Shown here: piece after piece, positions 26,991 through 34,877 of the stretch
Position numbering within the stretch: the first letter of the stretch is position 1
Layout: each line of letters starts with the position of its first letter
From: Xanthomonas campestris pv. badrii
GTDB taxonomy: Bacteria; Pseudomonadota; Gammaproteobacteria; Xanthomonadales; Xanthomonadaceae
Assembly: GCF_012848175.1 (NCBI RefSeq)
Contig: NZ_CP051651.1
Span: 372,001-436,000 of the forward strand
Direction: 5' to 3'
DNA: 64,000 bases
The notes under the pieces: generated by a model
What the model was told of the DNA's origin: nothing
What the model saw: the letters and a program-made list of their open reading frames with translations, nothing else
Database searches by the model: none
Translations under genes and position numbers: made by a program

Positions 26991-29174
26991 ATGACCTACA
27001 ACGTTTCTGCGTCCATGAAGGCCGGCCTGCTGGCGCTGGTGTTGACCACTCCGATGGCCTTGCTCGCACGCGCCGATACCGCGCTGCCGGCGGCCGCCAC
27101 GCCCGAGCAGGCGACCGCGACCAAACTCGTCTATGGCCTGCTGTCCGATAGTCGCTATGCCTATCGGCCGCGCACGCTGGACGAGGCGATGGCCAAGGAT
27201 GTCTTCAAGCGGTACCTGGAAGCGCTCGATAGCGGCAAGCAATTCTTCACCCAGGCCGACATCGACGGTTTTGCGCCACTGCAGGCAGGTGTGGGCGACG
27301 CATTGCGCGGCGGCAATCTGGAACCGGCATTCCAGGTCTTTGCGGTGTACCGCAAGCGCGTCGACCAACGGGTCAAGTACGCGCGCGACCTGCTCAAGCA
27401 GGACTTCGATTTCAACGGCAGCGACAAGTTCGAGTACGACCGCAAGGACGTGCCGTGGGCATCGGACGACAAGCAGCTGGATGTGCTGTGGCGGCAGTCG
27501 GTGATGAACGACTGGCTGCGCCTGAAGCTGGCCGGCAAGAAGCCCGACGACATCCGCAAGACACTGGACAAGCGTTATGCCGCGCTCGCCGACTCGGTCA
27601 AGCAGCTCAAGGGCGAGGACGTATTCCAGTTCTTCGTCAACGCCTACACCAACGCGGTTGACCCGCACACCGATTACTTCACCCCGCGCACTGCCGAGAC
27701 GTTCAATCAGCAGATGTCGCTGTCGCTGGAAGGCATCGGTGCGCAGCTGCAGAAGCAGGACGACATGGTGGTGATCCGCGAGGTGATCCCGGGTGGTCCG
27801 GCGGCGGTGGATGGCACGCTCAAACCGGGCGATCGCATCGTCGGCGTGGGCCAGGCAAAGAATGGCGCCATCGAGGACGTGATCGGCTGGCGCATCGACG
27901 ACGTGGTGGCCAAGATCCGTGGCAGCAAGGACACCCAGGTGCGCCTGGAATACATCCCGGCCGAATCGGGCATCGACGGCAAGCACCGCACGGTCACGCT
28001 GACCCGGCAGAAGGTGCGCCTGGCCGAGCAGGCCGCCAAGGGCGAAACCATCACGCTGCCGGCCCAGGGCGGTCAGCCGGAACGCCGCATCGGCATCATC
28101 AAGCTGCCGGGCTTCTACCAGGATTTCGAAGGGCGTCGTCGCAACGCGACCGATTACGCGTCTGCAACGCGCGACGTTGCCAAGCTGTTGGCTGGCTTCA
28201 AGACCGACAAGGTCGACGGCGTGGTGCTGGATCTGCGCAACAACGGCGGCGGCTCGCTGGACGAGGCGATCGAACTGACCGGCCTGTTCATCGAACAGGG
28301 CCCGGTGGTGCAGGTGCGCGAATCCGGTGGCCGGGTCACCGTCAATGGCGACAGCAATCCGAAGGTTGCCTGGGATGGCCCGCTGGGCGTGCTGATCAAT
28401 CGCGGTTCGGCATCGGCATCGGAGATCTTTGCCGGCGCCATCCAGGATTACGGCCGTGGCCTGGTGATCGGTGAAACCAGCTTCGGCAAGGGCACGGTGC
28501 AGAACATCGTCGACCTGGACCGGTGGCCGGCCGCCGAAGGCCAGCGCTACGGGCAGGTCAAGCTGACAATTGCGCAGTTCTTCCGCGTCAGCGGTTCCAG
28601 CACCCAGCACAAGGGCGTGGTACCGGATATCGCCTTCCCGGCCAGCGTGGATGCCACCGAATTCGGCGAGAGCACCTACGACAACGCGCTGCCGTGGACG
28701 CGCATCGCTGCCGCGCCACACACCCAGTACGGCAACTTCGCACCGCTGCTGCCCAAGCTGCAGACGCTGCACACCGCACGCATCGCCACCGACAAGGAGT
28801 TCCAGTGGTGGGAAGAGGACGTCAAGCAGTTCCGCGAAGAGAAGGCCAAGAAGTACATTTCCTTGAACGAGGCCGAGCGCCTGGCCGAACGCCAGAAGCA
28901 GGACCAGCAGCGCAAGGATCGTCAGCAGATCCGCAAGCAGCTCGGCTTGCCGCTGGATCCGCTTGCCGACGACACCGATGACGGCCTGACCGGCAGCGAA
29001 CGCGACATCGTCAAGGACACCGCGCGCGAGAAGGCGGCAGAAAAGCGTCCGGACCCGTTGTTGCACGAATCGGCCGCCATCCTGGCCGATGCGCTGGGCC
29101 TGCTGTCGCAGGACCAACCGCTTTCGGCGCAGGTGCTGCCGCAATCCACGGCCCCGGGGCGCTGGGCAGACTGA
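26991..29174 (+). CDS. prc: Periplasmic tail-specific protease Prc
   Basis: This 727-residue protein has a signal peptide near the start (KAGLLALVLTTPMALLARA). An N-terminal helical Prc domain is followed by a PDZ domain (about residues 245-340, VIREVIPGGPAAVDGTLKPG). The S41 protease core has the Ser in GSASASEIFAGA and the Lys in SFGKGTVQ. A long C-terminal Prc-type region ends the protein. It degrades proteins with nonpolar C-termini and, in enterobacteria, controls MepS and so peptidoglycan growth. The ATG at 26991 is used; the one at 27015 is also possible. A good terminator follows. Confidence 0.95.
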   Translation: MTYNVSASMKAGLLALVLTTPMALLARADTALPAAATPEQATATKLVYGLLSDSRYAYRPRTLDEAMAKDVFKRYLEALDSGKQFFTQADIDGFAPLQAGVGDALRGGNLEPAFQVFAVYRKRVDQRVKYARDLLKQDFDFNGSDKFEYDRKDVPWASDDKQLDVLWRQSVMNDWLRLKLAGKKPDDIRKTLDKRYAALADSVKQLKGEDVFQFFVNAYTNAVDPHTDYFTPRTAETFNQQMSLSLEGIGAQLQKQDDMVVIREVIPGGPAAVDGTLKPGDRIVGVGQAKNGAIEDVIGWRIDDVVAKIRGSKDTQVRLEYIPAESGIDGKHRTVTLTRQKVRLAEQAAKGETITLPAQGGQPERRIGIIKLPGFYQDFEGRRRNATDYASATRDVAKLLAGFKTDKVDGVVLDLRNNGGGSLDEAIELTGLFIEQGPVVQVRESGGRVTVNGDSNPKVAWDGPLGVLINRGSASASEIFAGAIQDYGRGLVIGETSFGKGTVQNIVDLDRWPAAEGQRYGQVKLTIAQFFRVSGSSTQHKGVVPDIAFPASVDATEFGESTYDNALPWTRIAAAPHTQYGNFAPLLPKLQTLHTARIATDKEFQWWEEDVKQFREEKAKKYISLNEAERLAERQKQDQQRKDRQQIRKQLGLPLDPLADDTDDGLTGSERDIVKDTAREKAAEKRPDPLLHESAAILADALGLLSQDQPLSAQVLPQSTAPGRWAD

Positions 29175-29198
29175 TCGCCGCGGCGCATCCGATCCACC

Positions 29199-29230
29199 AA
29201 CGCCACCGCTTGCCGGTGGCGTTTTCGTTT
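29199..29230 (+). terminator. Rho-independent terminator after prc
   Basis: AACGCCACCG-CTTGC-CGGTGGCGTT forms a perfect 10-bp stem followed by TTCGTTTG. It starts 25 bp after the protease stop and lies between convergent genes, so it can also serve the transporter gene on the other strand. Confidence 0.8.
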
Positions 29231-29258
29231 GTGTGCGGCATCCGCTGTCAGCGAGGTC

Positions 29259-30002
29259 TCAGGCCAGTGCCTGCCAGCAGGCCTGCAGGCCGAGCAGCAG
29301 CAAGGTGCCGAAAAACACCTGGCGGAACAGGTCGGCAGAGATGCGGCGACGCACCCGCGTGCCAGCCCATACGCCCACCGCGGTGGGTACCAGCGCCAAC
29401 AGCGATGGCAGGCCGGCCGAGAGCGGCACCCCGCCATGCCAGACCAGCGCGATGGCCAGGGCGAGTGTTGCCGTGCCGAAGCACGCCGCCAGTGCGCGGA
29501 TCAACAGCTCACGCGGCAGGCCCAACGCAGACAGGTAGGGCACCACCGGAATCACCAGGACACCGGTGGCGCCGTTGAGCAGGCCACCGACCAGTCCGGT
29601 CAGCGGGCTGGCCCAGCGTTCGTGGCGTGGCGGCAGCGTCCACTGCCGGCGCGCAAGCCCGAGCAGGGCGTAGGCCACCAGCAGCACGCCGAGCGCGGCG
29701 CGCAGGACGCGTGGGTCGCCGCCGACCATCACCCCGGCGCTCAGCCAGGTGCCCGCCACCACGAGTGCCAATACCGGCCACAGACGCCGCAACAGCGCTG
29801 CCGGCGCCGGCCCCCAGGCCTGCTGCAGATTCGTCACCAGCGAAGGCAACACCAGCAGTGCGGCGGCCTGGCCGGGCGGCAGCCATAGCCCGAGCAGCCC
29901 CATCGCCACCGTCGGCAGCCCCATGCCGGCCACGCCCTTGACGCCGCCGGCCAGCAGGAAGACCGCGGCAACCAGCAGCCACTGCGAAACATGTCCGTTC
30001 AT
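29259..30002 (-). CDS. TSUP (TauE/SafE) family permease
   Basis: This 247-residue membrane protein has about eight hydrophobic segments and the internal two-fold repeat of the family. The two copies begin LLAGGVKGVAGMGLPTVAMG and LTGLVGGLLNGATGVLVIPV. TSUP proteins move sulfite, sulfoacetate, taurine or other organic anions. The substrate here is unknown. The start MNGHVSQ at 30002 (complement) is directly before the first membrane segment. It is divergent from a LysR-type regulator gene 88 bp away, which probably controls it. Confidence 0.9.
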   Translation of the reverse strand: MNGHVSQWLLVAAVFLLAGGVKGVAGMGLPTVAMGLLGLWLPPGQAAALLVLPSLVTNLQQAWGPAPAALLRRLWPVLALVVAGTWLSAGVMVGGDPRVLRAALGVLLVAYALLGLARRQWTLPPRHERWASPLTGLVGGLLNGATGVLVIPVVPYLSALGLPRELLIRALAACFGTATLALAIALVWHGGVPLSAGLPSLLALVPTAVGVWAGTRVRRRISADLFRQVFFGTLLLLGLQACWQALA

Positions 30003-30060
30003 GGGCGCCAGGATCCGGGTGGCGATGCTGAGCCGGCAAGCTGTCTTTGTTTGAGGCAGA

Positions 30061-30077
30061 CTTCGGCCACGCCGAAG
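30061..30077. promoter_or_regulatory. Palindrome CTTCGGC-CAC-GCCGAAG, likely LysR-type operator
   Basis: Perfect 7-bp arms contain T-N11-A (T30063, A30075), the LTTR box form. It lies in the 88-bp region between the divergent permease and LysR genes, 13 bp before the lysR ATG. The position suits autoregulation and control of the permease. Confidence 0.55.
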
Positions 30078-30090
30078 GCTGGGAGTGCAT

Positions 30091-30996
30091 ATGCAGGTGG
30101 AATTCGTCGATCTGCGGATCTTTGTCGCGGTGGCCGACACTGGCAGCATCACCGCCGGCGCCGACCGCGTGGCGCTGTCGCTGGCGGCCGCCAGTGCGCG
30201 CATCCGTGCGCTGGAGTTGCAGGTCGGGGCGGCGCTGTTCGAGCGTGGCCGGCGCGGGGTGACGCTCACCGCGGCCGGCCAGGTGTTGCTGCGGCACGCA
30301 CGGGTGCTGGCGCGGCAGGAGCAGGCGATGCGCAGCGAACTTGGCGACTATGGCATCGGCGGCCAGGTCACGCTGCGACTGGCCGCCAACACGGCCGCAC
30401 TCTCGGAATGGCTACCCGAATGCGTGGCGGATTTCTTGCTGGCGCATCCGCGGGTGGATCTGACCCTGGCCGAGTGGGGGAGCGAGGAGGCGGCCGACGC
30501 GGTGCGCGATGAACGCGCCGACCTGGCCGTGGTGGCCGGGCATGCGGATTTCACCGGCCTGCAGCGGCGCCCGTTCCGGCAGGATCGCCTGGTGGTGGCG
30601 ATGGCCGCCAGCCATCCGCTGGCCGCTGCGGGCAGCGTGCGCCTGGCCGATATCGCACAGATGCAGTTGCTGGCCTTGTCGGCCGACAACGCCTTGCAGC
30701 GTCACCTGCGCACGCACCTGGCCAGGGCCGGCGTGCATCTGCGCATCCGCGCGCGCGTGCCCGGCATCGAGACGCTGTGCCGCATGCTGGCGCGCGGTGT
30801 GGGCGTTGCCATCGTGCCGCACGCGGCGCTGGCGTGCTCCAGCGTCAGGCAGCAGTTGGCGGCGGTGCCGCTGGACGAAACCTGGGCGCGGCGCGAGCTG
30901 TCCATCGTCTGGCGCGACACGCCATCGGCGATCCTGCAGACCTTGCTGGAATGGCTGCAGGCCAGTGCGGCACAGGCTGGCACCCAAACGGATTGA
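30091..30996 (+). CDS. LysR-family transcriptional regulator
   Basis: This 301-residue protein has an N-terminal winged helix-turn-helix (FVAVADTGSITAGADRVALS, then ARIRALELQVGAALFERGRR, residues about 10-60). A periplasmic-binding-protein-like effector domain follows (about 90-290). GGGAG at 30081-30085 favours the ATG at 30091 over the in-frame GTG two codons earlier. It is divergent from the TSUP permease, the usual arrangement for LTTR/target pairs. Confidence 0.93.
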   Translation: MQVEFVDLRIFVAVADTGSITAGADRVALSLAAASARIRALELQVGAALFERGRRGVTLTAAGQVLLRHARVLARQEQAMRSELGDYGIGGQVTLRLAANTAALSEWLPECVADFLLAHPRVDLTLAEWGSEEAADAVRDERADLAVVAGHADFTGLQRRPFRQDRLVVAMAASHPLAAAGSVRLADIAQMQLLALSADNALQRHLRTHLARAGVHLRIRARVPGIETLCRMLARGVGVAIVPHAALACSSVRQQLAAVPLDETWARRELSIVWRDTPSAILQTLLEWLQASAAQAGTQTD

Positions 30997-31229
30997 GCGG
31001 CCGACACATCGCTGCGCGGCCGCCAGGCGGACGTGGCCGGTGCGCGGACTTTCAATGTCCCATCGGTGCACCCATTGATGCACGTGCGCTTTACACATCG
31101 ACATGACGCTTGCTCGCGATGTGTATGAGCTACTTCGCATGGGCGCGGCACCCTTTTAGATCGGATCCTCATAGCGGCTTTGGCAGGCGCTGTTGTTGTT
31201 GGCGCAACGGTGCGCCGGTGCGTCTGCTG

Positions 31230-32096
31230 TCAGCGCGGCCAGTCGAATTCGGCCAGCACCGGATAATGATCGGACGGCAGGATGCCACCGGGGCGGTCGT
31301 CCAGGGTGGTGAAGCGGGTGGGCGTCAGGCCGCGGAACAGAATCCAGTCGATGCGCCGGGTCGGCTGGGTGCTGAAATCCTGGAAGGTGTTTTCCGGCCC
31401 GTCGCGCTTGGGTGCATGCGTGCGTGCATCGCCCAGCACGGCGGTGAGCGTGGGGTAGGTACGCTTGTCCGGATCGCTGTTGAAATCGCCGGTCAGCACC
31501 ACCGGGCTATCCGCAGGCAGTTTCGCGATACGCGACAGTATCAATCGGGCACCTTGCTCGCGGGCCTGCTCATCCTGATCGCGGTGCGGCAGATGCGTGT
31601 TGAACAGGTAGAAGCGGCGCTTGTCGCTGTGACGTTCAAACAGCGCCCAGGTGACCATGCGTGGCAGGTCCGTTCCCCAGCTGCTGCTGCCGGGAATGTC
31701 GGGCGTTTCGGATAGCCAGAAGTCGCCCGATTCGACCACCGTCAGCGCGCGGCTGTCATAGAACACGCCCATGTGTTCATCGCCGCCGTCGGCGCTGCGT
31801 CCCTTGCCGAACCAGCGATAGGTCGGCAAGTGCGTTGCAAGATACTGCGCCTGCTCCTGTACCAGCTCCTGGGTGCCGACGACATCCGGATGCGCCTGAC
31901 GGATCAACCCGACCATGGCATCGCGACGCGCCTGCCAGCGTTTGTCGCCGTCGGTATCGACCGGCACGCGCACGTTGAACGACATCACCCGCAGCGGCGC
32001 GCCCGGCGTTGCCGCCAGTGCGGGCAGGGCGATGCACAGCACTGCAACGGAGGCGAGAAGGCGGCGCAGCAGCACCTGCGCGATCGGACGAGGCAT
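31230..32096 (-). CDS. Secreted endonuclease/exonuclease/phosphatase-family protein
   Basis: This 288-residue protein has a signal peptide (LLRRLLASVAVLCIALPALA). The catalytic landmarks of the DNase I-like fold follow: VMSFNVRV, GTQELVQEQ (metal-binding Glu), NTHLPHRD, LTGDFNSDP and the C-terminal SDHYPVLAEF (catalytic Asp-His). Members cleave phosphodiester or phosphomonoester bonds in nucleic acids, sphingolipids or phosphoinositides. The substrate here is not evident, and export argues against a role in DNA repair. AGGGAG precedes the ATG at 32096 (complement). It is divergent from nadM, sharing a 177-bp intergenic region. Confidence 0.88.
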   Translation of the reverse strand: MPRPIAQVLLRRLLASVAVLCIALPALAATPGAPLRVMSFNVRVPVDTDGDKRWQARRDAMVGLIRQAHPDVVGTQELVQEQAQYLATHLPTYRWFGKGRSADGGDEHMGVFYDSRALTVVESGDFWLSETPDIPGSSSWGTDLPRMVTWALFERHSDKRRFYLFNTHLPHRDQDEQAREQGARLILSRIAKLPADSPVVLTGDFNSDPDKRTYPTLTAVLGDARTHAPKRDGPENTFQDFSTQPTRRIDWILFRGLTPTRFTTLDDRPGGILPSDHYPVLAEFDWPR

Positions 32097-32227
32097 GCAG
32101 GCGAACTCCCTGGAAACAAGAGCACCGAGTCTAGCCAGCGATGATGACTGCTGTGTCACGACGGTGATGTGTGCAGACACCATCGCCCGCTTGACGCCGC
32201 CGCGCATCGGCGTAGCATTTGCACCAA

Positions 32228-32248
32228 GCCAGCGGACAGACCGCTGGC
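32228..32248 (+). promoter_or_regulatory. Leader hairpin/operator upstream of nadM with conserved ACAGA centre
   Basis: GCCAGCGG-ACAGA-CCGCTGGC has perfect 8-bp arms and ends 25 bp before the ATG. The same core, GCGGACAGACCGC, occurs at the same distance upstream of nadV (33412-33430), with an A-T pair of the stem replaced by G-C. It may be an RNA hairpin controlling translation or a DNA operator of an NAD-metabolism repressor. Confidence 0.65.
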
Positions 32249-32273
32249 GACCCACCAACCGTGAGGGATTCTC

Positions 32274-33329
32274 ATGGCGTCGCAGTACGATTATCTCGTG
32301 TTTATCGGGCGTTTCGAGCCCTTTCATAACGGCCACGCCGCCGTCGCCCGCCATGCGCTGGGCAAGGCGAACAAGCTCATTGTGTTGATCGGCTCGGCCG
32401 ACACGCCACGCACCATTCGCAATCCCTGGACCGTCGCAGAACGCGCGGTGATGATCGAGTCCGCGTTGCCGGGCGAGGACGCGCGACTGATCCTGCGTCC
32501 ATTGCGCGATCATCTCTATAACGAGAGCCTGTGGATTGCCGAGGTGCAACGCCAGGTTGCCGAAGCGGTAAAAGCCGATGGCGGCGCGCCGGACGCGCGG
32601 GTCGGCCTGATCGGCATGGACAAGGATGCCAGCAGCTATTACCTGCGCGAGTTTCCGCAGTGGCCGCTGGAAGATGTGCAGCACACCGCCACGTTGTCGG
32701 CCACCGAGTTGCGCCGCTATCTCTTCGAGGCTGGCGACATCGGCTTCCATGGCGGGCTGTTGATGCTGCGCGGCAATGTGCCGGCGCCGGTCTACGACAT
32801 GCTCGAAGCGTTCCGGCGCAATTCGCCCAGCTATGCGCAACTGGTGGCCGAATACCGTTTCATCGAGCACTACCGCGCTGCCTGGAAGGATGCGCCGTAT
32901 GCGCCCACCTTCGTGACCACCGACGCGGTGGTGGTGCACTCGGGCCACGTGCTGCTGGTGCGCCGCCGTGCCGAGCCGGGCAAGGGCCTGTGGGCGTTGC
33001 CGGGCGGCTTCGTTGCACAGGACGAGGGGCTGCTGGACAGCTGCCTGCGCGAGCTGCGCGAAGAAACCCGGCTCAAGCTGCCGGTGCCGGTGCTCAAGGG
33101 CTCGTTGCGTGCCCGCCAGGTGTTCGACCATCCCGACCGCAGCCTGCGCGGGCGCACCATCACCCATGCCTTCCACTTCGAATTTCCGGCCGGCGAGCTG
33201 CCTGTCGTGCGCGGTGGCGACGATGCCGACAAGGCGCGCTGGATTCCGATCGCCGAAGTGATGGCGATGGGCCCGCGTCTGTACGAAGACCACCTGCATA
33301 TCCTTGAATTCTTCCTGGGCCGTGGTTGA
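32274..33329 (+). CDS. nadM: Bifunctional NMN adenylyltransferase / Nudix hydrolase
   Basis: This 351-residue protein has an N-terminal nucleotidyltransferase domain (about 1-185) with the HxGH motif FHNGH and the second motif LSATELRR. The C-terminal Nudix domain (about 205-345) carries a complete Nudix box, from GGFVAQDE to RELREET. The first domain makes NAD from NMN and ATP; the second probably cleaves ADP-ribose or a related nucleotide. This matches the NadM-Nudix enzymes of Synechocystis and Francisella. GAGGG precedes the ATG. nadV, which makes NMN, lies 128 bp downstream. Confidence 0.95.
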   Translation: MASQYDYLVFIGRFEPFHNGHAAVARHALGKANKLIVLIGSADTPRTIRNPWTVAERAVMIESALPGEDARLILRPLRDHLYNESLWIAEVQRQVAEAVKADGGAPDARVGLIGMDKDASSYYLREFPQWPLEDVQHTATLSATELRRYLFEAGDIGFHGGLLMLRGNVPAPVYDMLEAFRRNSPSYAQLVAEYRFIEHYRAAWKDAPYAPTFVTTDAVVVHSGHVLLVRRRAEPGKGLWALPGGFVAQDEGLLDSCLRELREETRLKLPVPVLKGSLRARQVFDHPDRSLRGRTITHAFHFEFPAGELPVVRGGDDADKARWIPIAEVMAMGPRLYEDHLHILEFFLGRG

Positions 33330-33411
33330 AGGCAGCCGCATGCGCCTGCGTGCCGGCACCGATCGGTGCTGGCCGCATACCGTGTGTTTTTGCTTGCAGC
33401 ACCGCCTCCCG

Positions 33412-33430
33412 CCGGCGGACAGACCGCCGG
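33412..33430 (+). promoter_or_regulatory. Leader hairpin/operator upstream of nadV, twin of the nadM site
   Basis: CCGGCGG-ACAGA-CCGCCGG has perfect 7-bp arms and ends 27 bp before the nadV ATG and 11 bp before its GAAGGAG ribosome site. It shares the 13-mer GCGGACAGACCGC with the nadM leader. Confidence 0.65.
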
Positions 33431-33457
33431 TTTTCCCGACGCGAAGGAGCTTCCGTC

Positions 33458-34861
33458 ATGCATTACCTCGATAACCTGCTGCTCAATACCGATAGCTACA
33501 AGGCCAGCCACTGGCTGCAATATCCGCCCGGTACCGATGCCTCGTTCTTCTATGTCGAATCGCGCGGCGGCGTATACGACCAGACCGTGTTCTTCGGCCT
33601 GCAGTCGATCCTGAAAGAAGCGATCAACCGGCCGGTCACGCACGCCGATATCGACGATGCGAAGGCCTTGCTGGCCGCGCACGGCGAGCCGTTCAACGAG
33701 GCCGGCTGGCGCGATATCGTCGACCGTCTCGGCGGCCAGTTGCCGATCCGCATCCGTGCGGTGCCCGAAGGCACGGTGGTGCCCACGCACAACGTGCTGA
33801 TGACGATCGAGTCCACCGACGCCAGGGGGTTCTGGGTGCCGTCGTATCTGGAAACCCTGTTGCTGCGCGTGTGGTATCCGGTGACGGTGGCCACGGTGAG
33901 CTGGCAGGTGAAGCAGATCGTGCGCGATTACCTGGAGCGCACCAGCGACGATCCGGAAGGGCAGTTGCCGTTCAAGCTGCACGACTTCGGCGCGCGCGGC
34001 GTGTCCAGCCTGGGCTCGGCTGCCCTCGGTGGCGCCGCGCATCTGGTGAACTTTCTCGGCACCGATACCTTGTCGGCGTTGCTGTTGGCACGCGCGCACT
34101 ACCACACGCCGGTGGCGGGCTTTTCGATTCCCGCCGCCGAACACAGCACCATCACCAGCTGGGGCCGTGATCGCGAGGTGGATGCGTATCGCAACATGCT
34201 CACCCAGTTCGCACGGCCCGGTTCCATCGTGGCGGTGGTCTCGGACAGCTACGACATCTACCGCGCCATCGCCGAGCATTGGGGCACCACCTTGCGCGAG
34301 GAGATCGTCGCCTCCGGCGCGACAGTGGTGATCCGCCCCGATTCCGGCGACCCGGTGGACGTGGTCGAACAATGCCTGCTGCTGCTCGACGAAGCCTTCG
34401 GTCATCAGCTCAACGGCAAGGGCTACAAGGTGCTCAACCACGTGCGCGTGATCCAGGGCGATGGCATCAACCCGCAGTCGCTGCGCGCGATTCTGGAGCG
34501 CATCACCGCAGCCGGCTATGCAGCCGACAATGTCGCCTTCGGCATGGGCGGTGCCTTGCTGCAGAAGGTGGACCGCGACACCCAGAAGTTCGCACTCAAG
34601 TGCTCGGCGGTGCGTGTGGACGGGCAGTGGATCGACGTCTACAAGGACCCGATCACCGACCAGGGCAAGCAGAGCAAGCGCGGTCGGCTGACCCTGCTGC
34701 GCGACCGTCGCGATGGCAGCTACCGCAGTGCGTTGCTGGACGAGGTGACTGCCAACGCCGACAGCGAGGACGCGCTGGTGACGGTGTGGGAAAACGGGGC
34801 GATGCAGCAGGAGTGGACGCTGGAGCAGGTGCGTGCGCGCGCCGACGCGGCGCGCCGCTGA
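33458..34861 (+). CDS. nadV: Nicotinamide phosphoribosyltransferase
   Basis: This 467-residue enzyme is of the NAMPT/NadV family. Key segments are NTDSYKASHWLQYP near the N-terminus, HDFGARGVSS, IPAAEHSTITSWG, VVSDSYDIYRA and RPDSGDPV, which match the phosphate- and nicotinamide-binding parts of the human enzyme. It makes NMN from nicotinamide and PRPP, and NadM then makes NAD, bypassing the deamidation route. GAAGGAG at 33442-33448 supports the start. A hairpin shared with nadM lies in its leader. A radical SAM gene begins 16 bp downstream and is probably co-transcribed. Confidence 0.95.
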   Translation: MHYLDNLLLNTDSYKASHWLQYPPGTDASFFYVESRGGVYDQTVFFGLQSILKEAINRPVTHADIDDAKALLAAHGEPFNEAGWRDIVDRLGGQLPIRIRAVPEGTVVPTHNVLMTIESTDARGFWVPSYLETLLLRVWYPVTVATVSWQVKQIVRDYLERTSDDPEGQLPFKLHDFGARGVSSLGSAALGGAAHLVNFLGTDTLSALLLARAHYHTPVAGFSIPAAEHSTITSWGRDREVDAYRNMLTQFARPGSIVAVVSDSYDIYRAIAEHWGTTLREEIVASGATVVIRPDSGDPVDVVEQCLLLLDEAFGHQLNGKGYKVLNHVRVIQGDGINPQSLRAILERITAAGYAADNVAFGMGGALLQKVDRDTQKFALKCSAVRVDGQWIDVYKDPITDQGKQSKRGRLTLLRDRRDGSYRSALLDEVTANADSEDALVTVWENGAMQQEWTLEQVRARADAARR

Positions 34862-34877
34862 CCGGCGGCACGCAGGC

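Noticed and set aside
26883..29144. Open frame of 753 codons antisense to prc
   Set aside because: The sense frame has a full Prc domain set. The antisense protein is His/Arg/Gln-rich without motifs, as expected from G+C-rich codon bias.
30101..32093. Upstream in-frame extensions of the permease and EEP-family genes
   Set aside because: They overlap the divergent genes and precede clear membrane or signal-peptide starts, so they are non-coding.
32228..33430. Known NAD or NMN riboswitch upstream of nadM/nadV
   Set aside because: The hairpin is too short and lacks the paired domains of described NAD-I or NAD-II classes. It is kept as a new candidate site instead.
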